A stretch of 64,000 bases of DNA from Prorocentrum cordatum (taxonomy: Eukaryota; Sar; Dinophyceae; Prorocentrales; Prorocentraceae). Under the pieces are notes generated by a model. It was given only the letters and a program-made list of their open reading frames with translations. It searched no databases and had not been told where the DNA came from. The stretch is from contig CAUYUJ010005625.1 in the NCBI GenBank assembly GCA_963575745.1, positions 336,646-400,645 of the forward strand. Direction: 5' to 3'. Made by a program: the position numbers and the translations under genes. Positions 1-12,000 of the stretch are shown here, piece by piece (within the stretch, counting starts at the first letter, position 1; each line of letters begins with the position of its first letter).

Positions 1-3000
1 TGAGACATTTTTGATTCCCAGGACGACATAGTGTGAGCAGGTTTACGTTCATCCAGTGTCGCACTGGAAGTTTCTTAGAGAGCACCGTACGTCGCTGTTG
101 TGGTGGTGCAGTCCGTGCAGAGGGCCAGAAAACATATAATTTGTTGCTCAATCAATGATGAATGCAACTTGGTCCGTGTTAGTGAGGTGGACTTAAGACC
201 CCACCGGATGACCGCAAATTCCCAAGTGTCTGAGATTTTGCGCAGCGCAGTCGCGTTTGGAATTAGACGCATACGTTAGTATCCCGTCACCATGCCCAGG
301 TCGTCGGCATTTCGGGAGTCATTTAGGGGTTCCTGTGTCTGAAATTAGTTCAACGTGCATTCGCGTAATGATGGAAGTAAGTATTCAGATTTACCAGCCA
401 GCCTAACACCATCTCATCAGTTTCAGGTGTGACTTTCCGGTTTTAGTCGTGATAGCCACGTGAATTCTGGAGGTGTCTCCGTATGTACTGCGACCTTGGA
501 CGCAAGTGTCATCCCTTTTCGCCTCCCACACAGACCGCCAGGCTCTTCCTGTCTGCCACGGCAGCGTTCTGTCGCGCAGCGCCGTGTTGGACGATGAATG
601 CCCTGAGACATTTTTGATTCCCAGGATGACATAGTGTGAGTAGGTTTACGTTCATCCAGTGTCGCACTGGAAGTTTTTTTGAGGGCACTGTACGTCGCCT
701 TTGTGGTTGTGCAGTCCGTGCAGAAGGCCAGAAAACATGTAATTTGTTGCTCGACCAATGATGAATGCAACTTGGTCCGTGTTAGTGAGGTGGACTTAAG
801 ATCCCACCGGATGACCGCAAATTCCTAAGTGTCTGAGATTTTGCGCAGCGCAGTCGCGTTTGGAATTAAACGCATACGTTAGTATCCCGCCACCATGCCC
901 AGGTCGTCGGCATCTCGGGAGCCATCTAGGGCTTCTGGTGTCTGATATTAGTTGAACGTGCATTCGCGTAATGATGGAAGTAAGTATTCAGAGTTGCCAG
1001 CCAGCCTAACACCATCTCATCAGTTTCAGGTGTGACTTTCCGCTAGTAGTCGTGATGGCCACGTGAATTCTGGAGGTGTCTCCGTATGCATTGCGACCCT
1101 GGACGCAAGTGTCATCCCTTTTCGCCTCCCATACAGACCGCCAGGCTCTTCCTGTCTGCCACGGCAGCGTTCTGTCGCGCAGCGCCGTGCTGGACGATGA
1201 ATGCCCTGAGACATTTTTGATTCCCAGGACGACATAGTGTGAGCAGGTTTACGTTCATCCAGTGTCGCACTGGAAGCTTCTTTGAGGGCACTGTACGTCG
1301 CCTTTGTGGTGGTGCAGTCCGTGCAGAAGGCCAGAAAACATATAATTTGTTGCTCGATCAATGATGAATGCAACTTGGTCCGTGTTAGTGAGGTGGACTT
1401 AAGACCCCACCGGATGACCGCAAATTCCCAAGTGTCTGAGATTTTGCGCAGCGCAGTCGCGTTTGGAATTAGACGCATACGTTAGTATCCCGCCACCATG
1501 CCCAGGTCGTCGGCATTTCGGGAGTCATCTAGGGGTTCCTGTGTCTGAAATTAGTTCAACGTGCATTCGCGTAATGATGGAAGTAAGTATTCAGATTTAC
1601 CAGCCAGCCTAACACCATCTCATCAGTTTCAGGTGTGACTTTCCGGTTTTAGTCGTGATGGCCACGTGAATTCTGGAGGTGTCTCCGTATGTACTGCGAC
1701 CTTGGACGCAAGTGTCATCCCTTTTCGCCTCCCATACAGACCGCCAGGCTCTTCCTGTCTGCCACGGCAGCGTTCTGTCGCGCAGCGCCGTGTTGGACGA
1801 TGAATGCCCTGAGACATTTTTGATTCCCAGGATGACATAGTGTGAGTAGGTTTACGTTCATCCAGTGTCGCACTGGAAGTTTCTTTGAGGGCACTGTACG
1901 TCGCCTTTGTTGTGGTGCAGTCCGTGCAGAAGGCCAGAAAACATATAATTTGTTGCTCGATCAATGATGAATGCAACTTGGTCCGTGTTAGTGAGGTGGA
2001 CTTAAGACCCCACCGGATGACCGCAAATTCCCAAGTGTCTGAGATTTTGCGCAGCGCAGTCGCGTTTGGAATTAGACGCATACGTTAGTATCCCGTCACC
2101 ATGCCCAGGTCGTCGGCATTTCGGGAGTCATCTAGGGGTTCCTGTGTCTGAAATTAGTTCAACGTGCATTCGCGTAATGATGGAAGTAAGTATTCAGATT
2201 TACCAGCCAGCCTAACACCATCTCATCAGTTTCAGGTGTGACTTTCCGGTTTTAGTCGTGATAGCCACGTGAATTCAGGAGGTGTCTCCGTATGTACTGC
2301 GACCTTGGACGCAAGTGTCATCCCTTTTCGCCTCCCATACAGACCGCCAGGCTCTTCCTGTCTGCCACGGCAGCGTTCTGTCGCGCAGCGCCGTGCTGGA
2401 CGATGAATGCCCTGAGACATTTTTGATTCCCAGGATGACATAGTGTGAGTAGGTTTACGTTCATCCAGTGTCGCACTGGAAGTTTTTTCGAGGGCACTGT
2501 ACGTCGCCTTTGTGGTGGTGCAGTCCGTGCAGAAGGCCAGAAAATATATAATTTGTTGCTCGATCAATGATGAATGCAACTTGGTCCGTGTTAGTGAGGT
2601 GGACTTAAGACCCCACCGGATGACCGCAAATTCCCAAGTGTCTGAGATTTTGCGCAGCGCAGTCGCGTTTGGAATTAGACGCATACGTTAGTATCCCGCC
2701 ACCATGCCCAGGTCGTCGGCATCTCGGGAGCCATCTAGGGCTTCTGGTGTCTGATATTAGTTGAACGTGCATTCGCGTAATGATGGAAGTAAGTATTCAG
2801 AGTTGCCAGCCAGCCTAACATCATCTCATCAGTTTCAGGTGTGACTTTCCGCTAGTAGTCGTGATGGCCACGTGAATTCTGGAGGTGTCTCCGTATGCAT
2901 TGCGACCCTGGACGCAAGTGTCATCCCTTTTCGCCTCCCATACAGACCGCCAGGCTCTTCCTGTCTGCCACGGCAGCGTTCTGTCGCGCAGCGCCGTGCT

Positions 3001-5096
3001 GGACGATGAATGCCCTGAGACATTTTTGATTCCCAGGATGACATAGTGTGAGCAGGTTTACGTTCATCCAGTGTCGCACTTGAAGTTTCTTAGAGAGCAC
3101 CGTACGTCGCTGTTGTGGTGGTGCAGTCCGTGCAGAGGGCCAGAAAACATATAATTTGTTGCTCGATCAATGATGAATGCAACTTGGTCCGTGTTAGTGA
3201 GGTGGACTTAAGACCCCACCGGATGACCGCAAATTCCTAAGTGTCTGAGATTTTGCGCAGCGCAGTCGCGTTTGGAATTAGACGCATACGTTAGTATCCC
3301 GTCACCATGCCCAGGTCGTCGGCATTTCGGGAGTCATCTAGGGGTTCCTGTGTCTGAAATTAGTTCAACGTGCATTCGCGTAATGATGGAAGTAAGTATT
3401 CAGATTTACCAGCCAGCCTAACACCATCTCATCAGTTTCAGGTGTGACTTTCCGGTTTTAGTCGTGATGGCCACGTGAATTCAGGAGGTGTCTCCGTATG
3501 TACTGCGACCTTGGACGCAAGTGTCATCCCTTTTCGCCTCCCATACAGACCGCCAGGCTCTTCCTGTCTGCCACGGCAGCGTTCTGTCGCGCAGCGCCGT
3601 GCTGGACGATGAATGCCCTGAGACATTTTTGATTCCCAGGATGACATAGTGTGAGCAGGTTTACGTTCATCCAGTGTCGCACTGGAAGTTTCTTAGAGAG
3701 CACCGTACGTCGCTGTTGTGGTGGTGCAGTCCGTGCAGAGGGCCAGAAAACATATAATTTGTTGCTCGATCAATGATGAATGCAACTTGGTCCGTGTTAG
3801 TGAGGTCGACTTAAGACCCCACCGGATGACCGCAAATTCCTAAGTGTCTGAGATTTTGCGCAGCGCAGTCGCGTTTGGAATTAGACGCATACGTTAGTAT
3901 CCCGTCACCATGCCCAGGTCGTCGGCATTTCGGGAGTCATCTAGGGGTTCCTGTGTCTGAAATTAGTTCAACGTGCATTCGCGTAATGATGGAAGTAAGT
4001 ATTCAGATTTACCAGCCAGCCTAACACCATCTCATCAGTTTCAGGTGTGACTTTCCGGTTTTAGTCGTGATGGCCACGTGAATTCAGGAGGTGTCTCCGT
4101 ATGTACTGCGACCTTGGACGCAAGTGTCATCCCTTTTCGCCTCCCATACAGACCGCCAGGCTCTTCCTGTCTGCCACGGCAGCGTGCTGTCGCGCAGCGC
4201 CGTGTTGGACGATGAATGCCCTGAGACATTTTTGATTCCCAGGATGACATAGTGTGAGTAGGTTTACGTTCATCCAGTGTCGCACTGGAAGTTTCTTTGA
4301 GGGCACTGTACGTCGCCTTTGTGGTGGTGCAGTCCGTGCAGAAGGCCAGAAAACATGTAATTTGTTGCTCGATCAATGATGAATGCAACTTGGTCCGTGT
4401 TAGTGAGGTGGACTTAAGACCCCACCGGATGACCGCAAATTCCCAAGTGTCTGAGATTTTGCGCAGCGCAGTCGCGTTTGGAATTAGACGCATACGTTAG
4501 TATCCCGCCACCATGCCCAGGTCGTCGGCATCTCGGGAGTCATCTAGGGGTTCCTGTGTCTGAAATTAGTTCAACGTGCATTCGCGTAATGATGGAAGTA
4601 AGTATTCAGAGTTACCAGCCAGCCTAACACCATCTCATCAGTTTCAGGTGTGACTTTCTGGTAGTAGTCGTGATAGCCACGTGAATTCAGGGGGTGTCTC
4701 CGTATGCACTGCGACCTTGGACGCAAGTGTCATCCCTTTTCGCCTCCCATACAGACCGCCAGGCTCTTCCTGTCTGCCACGGCAGCGTTCTGTCGCGCAG
4801 CGCCGTGTTGGACGATGAATGCCCTGAGACATTTTTGATTCCCAGGATGACATAGTGTGAGCAGGTTTACGTTCATCCAGTGTCGCACTGGAAGTTTCTT
4901 TGAGGGTACTGTACGTCGCCTTTCTGGTGGTGCAGTCCGTGCAGAGGGCCAGAAAACATACAGTTTGTTGCTCGATCAATGATGAATGCAACTTGGTCCG
5001 TGTTAGTGAGGTGGACTTAAGACCCCACCGGATGACCGCAAACTCCCAAGTGTCTGAGATTTTGCGCAGCGCAGTCGCGTTTAGAATTTTTGTCAT
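1..5096. repeat. Tandem satellite array, exact 603-bp monomer
   Basis: The marker TTTCAGGTGTGAC (TTTCAGG in each copy) recurs at 421, 1024, 1627, 2230, 2833, 3436, 4039 and 4642, exactly 603 bp apart each time, so roughly 8.4 monomers lie in a row without a net indel. Monomers differ only by scattered substitutions. Two haplotypes alternate, for example TCCGGTTTTAGTCGTG versus TCCGCTAGTAGTCGTG just after the marker. 603 is a multiple of three, so the same ~150-residue minus-strand ORF reappears in several monomers; it is broken in others and resembles no family I know. I read this as non-coding satellite DNA. The array runs off the left edge of the window. Confidence 0.95.
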
Positions 5097-6049
5097 GAAG
5101 GTTTACGTTCACCAGTGTCCCACTGGAAGTTTCTCTAAGTGAGAGTGCAAGAATTCAGGTAATTGGCTGATTGATCAATGATGAAAGCAACTTGGTCCGT
5201 GTTAGTGAGGTGGATTTAAGATCCCACCAGATGACCACAAATTTTCAAGTGCCTGAGATTTCGTGCAGCGCAGTCGCGTTTGGAATTAGATGCATACGGT
5301 AGTATCCCGCCACCATGCCCCGGTCGTCGGCATCTCGGGAGCAATATATGGCTTGTTGTGTCTGATATTAGTTTAACGTGCATTGGCGTAGTGATGGAAG
5401 TAGGTACCCTGAGTTATCAGCCCAACGGCAGAATGCCAGTTCACAGATAATTTGTTGCTCGATTAAGGATAAGGCAACTTGGTCGGTGCTAGTGAGGTGG
5501 ACTTAAGACCCCACCAGATGACCGCAAACTTTCAAGTGCCTGAGATTTCGTGCAGCGCAGACGCGTTGGAAGTAGACGCATACGGTAGCAACCCGCCACC
5601 ATGCCCAGGTCGTTGGCACCTCGGGAGCCGTCTGATGCCCCCGTGTGTCTGATATTAGTTGAACGTGCATTTGCGTAATGATGGAAGTAGGTCGTCTGAA
5701 TTATCATCACAACACCGTATCATCAGTTCTGGATTGGAATTTCTGGTAGTAGTCGTGATGGCATCGTGAATTTTGGTAGGTGTCTCCGTATGCATTGCGA
5801 CCTTGGACGCACGTGTCATCCCATTTCGCCTCCCATACAGACCGCCAGGCTCTTCCTGTCTGCCACGGCAGCGTTCTGTCGCGCAGCGCCGTGTAGGACG
5901 ATGAATGCCCTGAGACACTGGATGACCGCACTTCTCAAGTGTTTGAGATTAAGATTGATAGATATTACGTGTATTTGCGTGATGATTGATGTATCCAGCA
6001 GCTTGCGGTAAGACCCACCAACGTGCCAGCGTAGCACTCTGTGTGACGC

Positions 6050-6350
6050 CGTTTCGAGCACCTCTCATTCGACCCTTGCTTGACACAGTAGACGCTCATG
6101 CGTAGCTTGGTTGCCAGCTTTATCTTGATAGCACTCTCTGCGTCGGTGCGTAATGATCTTGCGAGTGGCTGGGCACGAATGATATTTCGCACACGGTCAG
6201 TGGCAATGGTCAATTGCGCTTTGACCAGCCTTGGGCAGTGATGATTTGCGTTTCCCCTGAGTCTGATGTCGAAGTGACGAGGTCATGCAGCCTCACCGCT
6301 ACGAGCCTCATCTGAGCCTGGTTCTTCAGTAGAGCATGGATTGTATGATT
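6050..6350. repeat. Invariant ~300-bp satellite module (first of nine)
   Basis: This block begins around GAGCACCTCTCATTCGACCC and ends near TTCAGTAGAGCATGG. Further copies lie near 9650-9950, 13130-13410, 16130-16420, 18220-18510, 21890-22170, 25000-25280, 32090-32380 and 33150-33460. The stretch from GATGATTTGCGTTTCCCCTG to CATCTGAGCCTG is almost identical in all nine, although the surrounding satellite has diverged. The copy at 33 kb is open as a protein-like minus-strand frame, described separately. Function unknown. Confidence 0.8.
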
Positions 6351-8636
6351 GTTGCGCCGGTGTGGTCGAGTCAAGTTCGATGGAATTGCACCGTCAATAG
6401 CGCCATGTGTATCTGCAGGCGGGTGTGAAAGCAGGCATCTATAGTTTTTATCCTTGAGAACTCATCTGCGCAGGATGGCCTTATTTTGTGCGGTCGGCAG
6501 TTTAGTCAGTGTCAGTGATCTGGATTTGAGGCTTCCCTGGATGACCACGTCTCTGAATTCTCTGAGGTTAATGGCTCGTGCACTTGTGTAATGCTGTGCA
6601 GTAGATATGCGGAGTTATCAGGCTAACATCATACACTCTGTCCTAGGTGTAGCGTCCGCTAGTAGCCGTGTTAGCCACGTGAAGTATGGGCGGTCTTTCC
6701 GTATGCATTGTGATTTTGGATGCAAGTAATCATTTTTCTTCGCCTCCTACATAGGTCGCAAGGATCTTCTCGCCTGACACGGCAGCGTTCTGTCGCGCAG
6801 CGCCGTGTTGGACGGTGAATGTTCTGATGCATCGCTGTTGTGGTTCTCAGGATATAGCGTGAGCAGAGTCACGTTCACCCTGTGTCCCACTGGAAACTTC
6901 TTTGAGTGCGTAGTGCCGCACGGCCGCGTGCTTGCAGTCAAAGCACAGTGCCAGAATTCGGATAATTGATTGATATGCCAATGATGAATGCAACTTGGTC
7001 CGTGTTAGTGAGGTGGACTTAAGACCCCACAGGATGACCGCAAACTTTCAAGTGTTTGAGAGTTTGTGCAGCGCAGTCGCGTTTGGAATTAGGCGCACGT
7101 TGGTATTCTGCCACCATGCCCAGGTCGTGGCATCTCGAGAGTCATCTAGGGGTTCCTGTGTCTGAAATTAGTTCAACGTGCATTCGCGTAATGATGGAAG
7201 TAAGTATTCAGAGTTACCAGCCAGCCTAACAGCATCTCATCAGTTTCAGGTGTGACTTTCTGGTAGTAGTCGTGGTAGCCACGTGAATTCAGGAGGTGTT
7301 TCCGTATGCACTGCGACCTTGGACGCAAGTGTCATCCCTTTTCGCTTCCCATACAGACCGCCAGGCTCTTCCTGTCTGCCACGGCAGCGTTCTGTCGCGC
7401 AGCGCCGTGTTGGACGATGAATGCCCTGAGACATTTTTAATTCCCAGGACGACATAGTGTGAGCTGGTTTACGTTCATCCAGTGTCGCACTGGAAGTTTC
7501 TTTGAGAGCACCGTACGTCGCTGTTGTGGTTGTGCAGTCCGTGCAGAGGGCCAGAAAACATGTAATTTGTTGCTCGATCAATGATGAATGCAACTTGGTC
7601 CGTGTTAGTGAGGTGGATTTAAGACCCCACCGCATGACCGCAAACTCTCAAGTGTCTGAGATTTTGCGCAGCGCAGTCGCGTTTGGAATTAGGCGCATAC
7701 GTTAGCATCCCGCCACCATGCCCAGGTCGTCGGCATCTCGGGAGTCATCTAGGGCCTCCTGCGTCTGATATTAGTTTAACGTGCATTCGCGTAATGATGG
7801 AAGTAAGTATTCAGAGTTACCAGCCAGCCTAACACCATCTCATCTGTGACTTTCTGGTAGTAGTCGTGATAGCCACGTGAATTCAGGAGGTGTCTCCGTA
7901 TGCACTGCGACCTTGGACGCAAGTGTCATCCCTTTTCGCCTCCCATACAGACCGGCAGGCTCTTCCTGTCTGCCATGGCAGCGTTCTGTCGCGCAGCGCC
8001 GTGTTGGACGATGAATGCCCTGAGACATTTTTGATTCCCAGGATGACATAGTGTGAGCAGGTGTACGTTCATCCAGTGTCGCACTGGAAGTTTCTTTGAT
8101 CGCACTGGAAGTTTCTTTGAGGGCACTGTACGTCGCCCTTGTGGTGGTGCAGTCCGTGCAGAGGGCTAGAAAACATATAATTCGTCGCTCGATCAATGAT
8201 GAATGCAACTTGGTCCGTGTTAGTGAGGTGGACTTAAGACCCCACCGGATGACCGCAAATTCCCAAGTGTCTGAGATTTTGCGCAGCGCGGTCGCGTTTA
8301 GAGTTTTATTCATGAAGGTTTACGTTCACCAGTGTCCCACTGGAAGTTTCTCTGAGTGAGAGTGCAAGAATTCAGGTAATTGGCTGATTGATCAATGATG
8401 AAAGCAACTTGGTCCGTGTTAGTGAGGTGGATTTAAGACCCCACCAGATGACCACAAATTTTCAAGTGCCTGAGATTTCGTGCAGCGCAGTCGCGTTTGG
8501 AATTAGATGCATACGGTAGTATCCCGCCACCATGCCCCGGTCGTCGGCATCTCGGGAGCAATATATGGCTTGTTGTGTCTGATATTAGTTTAACGTGCAT
8601 TGGCGTAGTGATGGAAGTAGGTACCCTGAGTTATCA

Positions 8637-9031
8637 GCCTTTTCCGCGGAGGCACGTTCGCTCCTCGGTGGCGGGAGTTTCGGCCGCGCTTTCCGGTCAG
8701 CTTCTGACAGCTGATTTCGGCGCGCATTTGGCGTGTCGTGGTCTTCCCCCGTCTGTGTCCGAGTCCGGGGGCTGTGCAGGGTTTTTGCCTTCGTGGTTGC
8801 ACTGATTGTGGATAGTCAAAGCCATCGTGCTCGAGACGGGGCGCTCGTGGACAGTATGCAGGATTAGGTATTAGTGAAGCCTTCTGCATTGCTTCATTAT
8901 TATACATCTACAGAATGCATTGATGCGCTGTGGCGTTGACGCTGGATGCTGCCGTGGGGCCTCCTTCTACGTTTGTTTTCCAATGCAGGGCAATACTGCA
9001 GTACAGCGTGTTTGGGATGCGCTTTTATTGC
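8637..9031. other. Unique ~395-bp insertion in a satellite block
   Basis: In the sister block the sequence runs GAGTTATCAGCC then CAACGGCAGAATGCCAGTTC. Here about 395 bp of unrelated sequence separates GTTATCAGCC from GGATGCCAGTTCACAG. The insert is not satellite, has no long ORF, and I see no terminal inverted repeats or clear target duplication. It could be a truncated mobile element or filler DNA. Confidence 0.65.
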
Positions 9032-12000
9032 GGGATGCCAGTTCACAGATAATTTGTTGCTCGATCAAGGATAAGCCAACTTGGTCCGTGCTAGTGAGGT
9101 GGACGTAAGACCCCACCAGATGACCGCAAACTTTCAAATGCCTGAGATTTCGTGCAGCGCAGACGCGTTGGAATTAGACGCATACGGTAGTATCCCGCCA
9201 CCATGCCCAGGTCGTTGGCACCTCGGGAGCCGTCTGATGCCCCCGTGTGTCTGATATTAGTTGAACGTGCATTTGCGTAATGATGGAAGTAGGTCGTCTG
9301 CATTATCATCACAACACCGTATCATCAGTTCTGGATTGGAATTTCCGCTAGTAGTCATGATGGCATCGTGAATTTTGGTAGGTGTTTCCGTATGCATTGC
9401 GACCTTGGACGCACGTGTCATCCCATTTCGCCTCCCATACAGACCGCCAGGCTCTTCCTGTCTGCCACGGCAGCGTTCTGTCGCGCAGCGCCGTGTAGGA
9501 CGATGAATGCCCTGAGACACCGGATGACCGCACTTCTCAAGTGTCTGAGATTAAGATTGATAGATATTACGTGCATTTGCGTGATGATTGATGTATCCAG
9601 CAGCTTGCGGCCAGGCCCACCAACGTGCCAGCGCAGCACTCTGTGTGACGCCGTTTCGAGCACCTCTCATTCGACCCTTGCTTGACACAGTAGACGCTCA
9701 TGCGTAGCTTGGTTGCCAGCTTTATCTTGATAGCACTCTCTGCGTCGGTGCGTAATGATCTTGCGAGTGGCTGGGCACGAATGATATTTCCCACACGGTC
9801 AGTGGCAATGGTCAGTTGCGCTTTGACCAGCCTTGGGCAGTGATGATTTGCGTTTCCCCTGAGTCTGATGTCGAAGTGACGAGGTCATGCAGCCTCACCG
9901 CTACGAGCCTCATCTGAGCCTGGTTCTTCAGTAGAGCATGGATTGTATGATTGTTGCGCCGGTGTGGTCGAGTCAAGTTCGATGGAATTGCACCGTCAAT
10001 AGCGCCATGTGTATCTGCAGGCGGGTGTGAAAGCAGGCATCTATAGTTTTTATCCTTGAGAACTCATCTGCGCAGGATGGCCTTATTTTGTGCGGTCGGC
10101 AGTTTTGTCAGTGTCAGTGATCTGGGTTTGAGGCTTCCCTGGATGACCACGACTCTGAATTCTCTGAGGTTAATGGCTCGTGCACTTGTGTAATGTTGTG
10201 CAGTAGATATGCGGAGTTATCAGGCTAACATCATACACTCTGTCCTAGGTGTATCGTCCGCTAGTAGCCGTGTTAGCCACGTGAAGTATGGGAGGTCTTT
10301 CCGTATGCATTGTGATTTTGGATGCAAGTAATCATTTTTTTCGCCTCCTACATAGGTCGCAAGGGTCTTCTCGCCTGACACGGCAGCGTTCTGTCGCGCA
10401 GCGCCGTGTTGGACGATGAATGTTCTGATGCATCGCTGTTGTGGTTCTCAGGATATAGCGTGAGCAGAGTCACGTTCACCCTGTGTCCCACTGGAAACTT
10501 GTTTGAGTGCGTAGTGCCGCACGGCTGCGTGCTTACAGTCAAAGCACAGTGCCAGAATTCGGATAATTGATTGATATGCAAATGATGAATGCAACTTGGT
10601 CCGTGTTAGTGAGGTGGACTTAAGACCCCACAGGATGACCGCAAACTTTCAAGTGTTTGAGAGTTTGTGCAGCGCAGTCGCGTTTGGAATTAGACGCATA
10701 CGGTGTTTTCCCGCATGAATGCCCTGAGACATTTTTTATTCCAAGGACGACATAGTGTGAGCAGGTTTACGTTCATCCAGTGTCACACTGGAAGTTTCTG
10801 AGAGCACCGTACGTCGCTGTTGTGGTGGTGCAGTCCGTGCAGAGGGCCAGAAAACAGATAATTTGTTGCTCGATCAATGATGAATGCAACTTGGTCCGTG
10901 TTAGTGAGGTGGACTTAAGACCCCACCGGATGACCGCAAACTCCCAAGTGTCTGAGATTTTGCGCAGCGCAGTCGCGTTTGGAATTAGACGCATACGTTA
11001 GTATCCCGCCACCATGCCCAGGTCGTCGGCATCTCGGGAGTCATCTAGGGCTTCCGGTGTCTGATATTAGTTTAACGTGTATTCGCGTAATGATGGAAGT
11101 AAGTATTCAGAGTTACCAGCCAGCCTAACACCATCTCATCAGTTTCAGGTGTGACTTTCCGCTAGTAGTCGTGATAGCCACGTGAATTCAGGAGGTGTCT
11201 CCGTATGCACTGCGACCTTGGACGCAAGTGTCATCCCTTTTCGCCTCCCATACAGACCGCCAGGCTCTTCCTGTCTGCCACGGCAGCGTTCTGTCGCGCA
11301 GCGCCGTGTAGGACGATGAATGCCCTGAGACATTTTTGATTCCCAGGACGACATAGTGTGAGCAGGTTTACGTTCATCCAGTATCGCACTGGAAGCTTCT
11401 TAGAGTGCACCGTACGTCGCTGTTGTGGTGGTGCAGTCCGCGCAGAGGGCCAGAAACCAGATAATTTGTTGCTCGATCAATGATGAGTGCAACTTGGTCC
11501 GTGTTAGTGAGGTGGACTTAAGACCCCACCGGATGACCGCAAATTCCCAAGTGTCTGAGATTTTGCGCAGCGCAGTCGCGTTTGGAATTAGACGCATACG
11601 TTAGTATCCCGCCACCATGCCCAGGTCGTCGGCATCTCGGGAGTCATTTGGGGCCTCCGGTGTCTGATATTAGTTTAATGTGTATTCGCGTAATGATGGA
11701 AGTAAGTATTCAGAGTTACCAGCCAGCCTAACACCATCTCATCAGTTCTGGATTGGAATCTCCGCTAGTAGTCGTGATGGCCACGTGAATTCTGGAGGTG
11801 TCTCCGTATGCACTGCGAGCTCGGACGCAAGTGTCATCCCTTTTCGCCTCTCATACAGACCGCCAGGCTCTTCCTGCCTGACACGGCAGCGTTCTGTCGC
11901 GCAGCGCCGTGTTGGACGATGAATGCCCTGAGACATTTTGATTCCCAGGATGACATAGTGTGAGCAGGTTTACGTTCATCCAGTGTCGCACTGTAAGTTT

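Noticed and set aside
1026-1478. Recurrent ~150-codon minus-strand ORF in the 603-bp satellite as a gene family
   Set aside because: The frame is interrupted in several monomers, has a second open frame on the opposite strand, and lacks any recognisable domain. The period being divisible by three explains the recurrence.
1-5096. CRISPR-like array
   Set aside because: The repeats are 603 bp with no spacer structure, and no cas genes are present. The context is eukaryotic.
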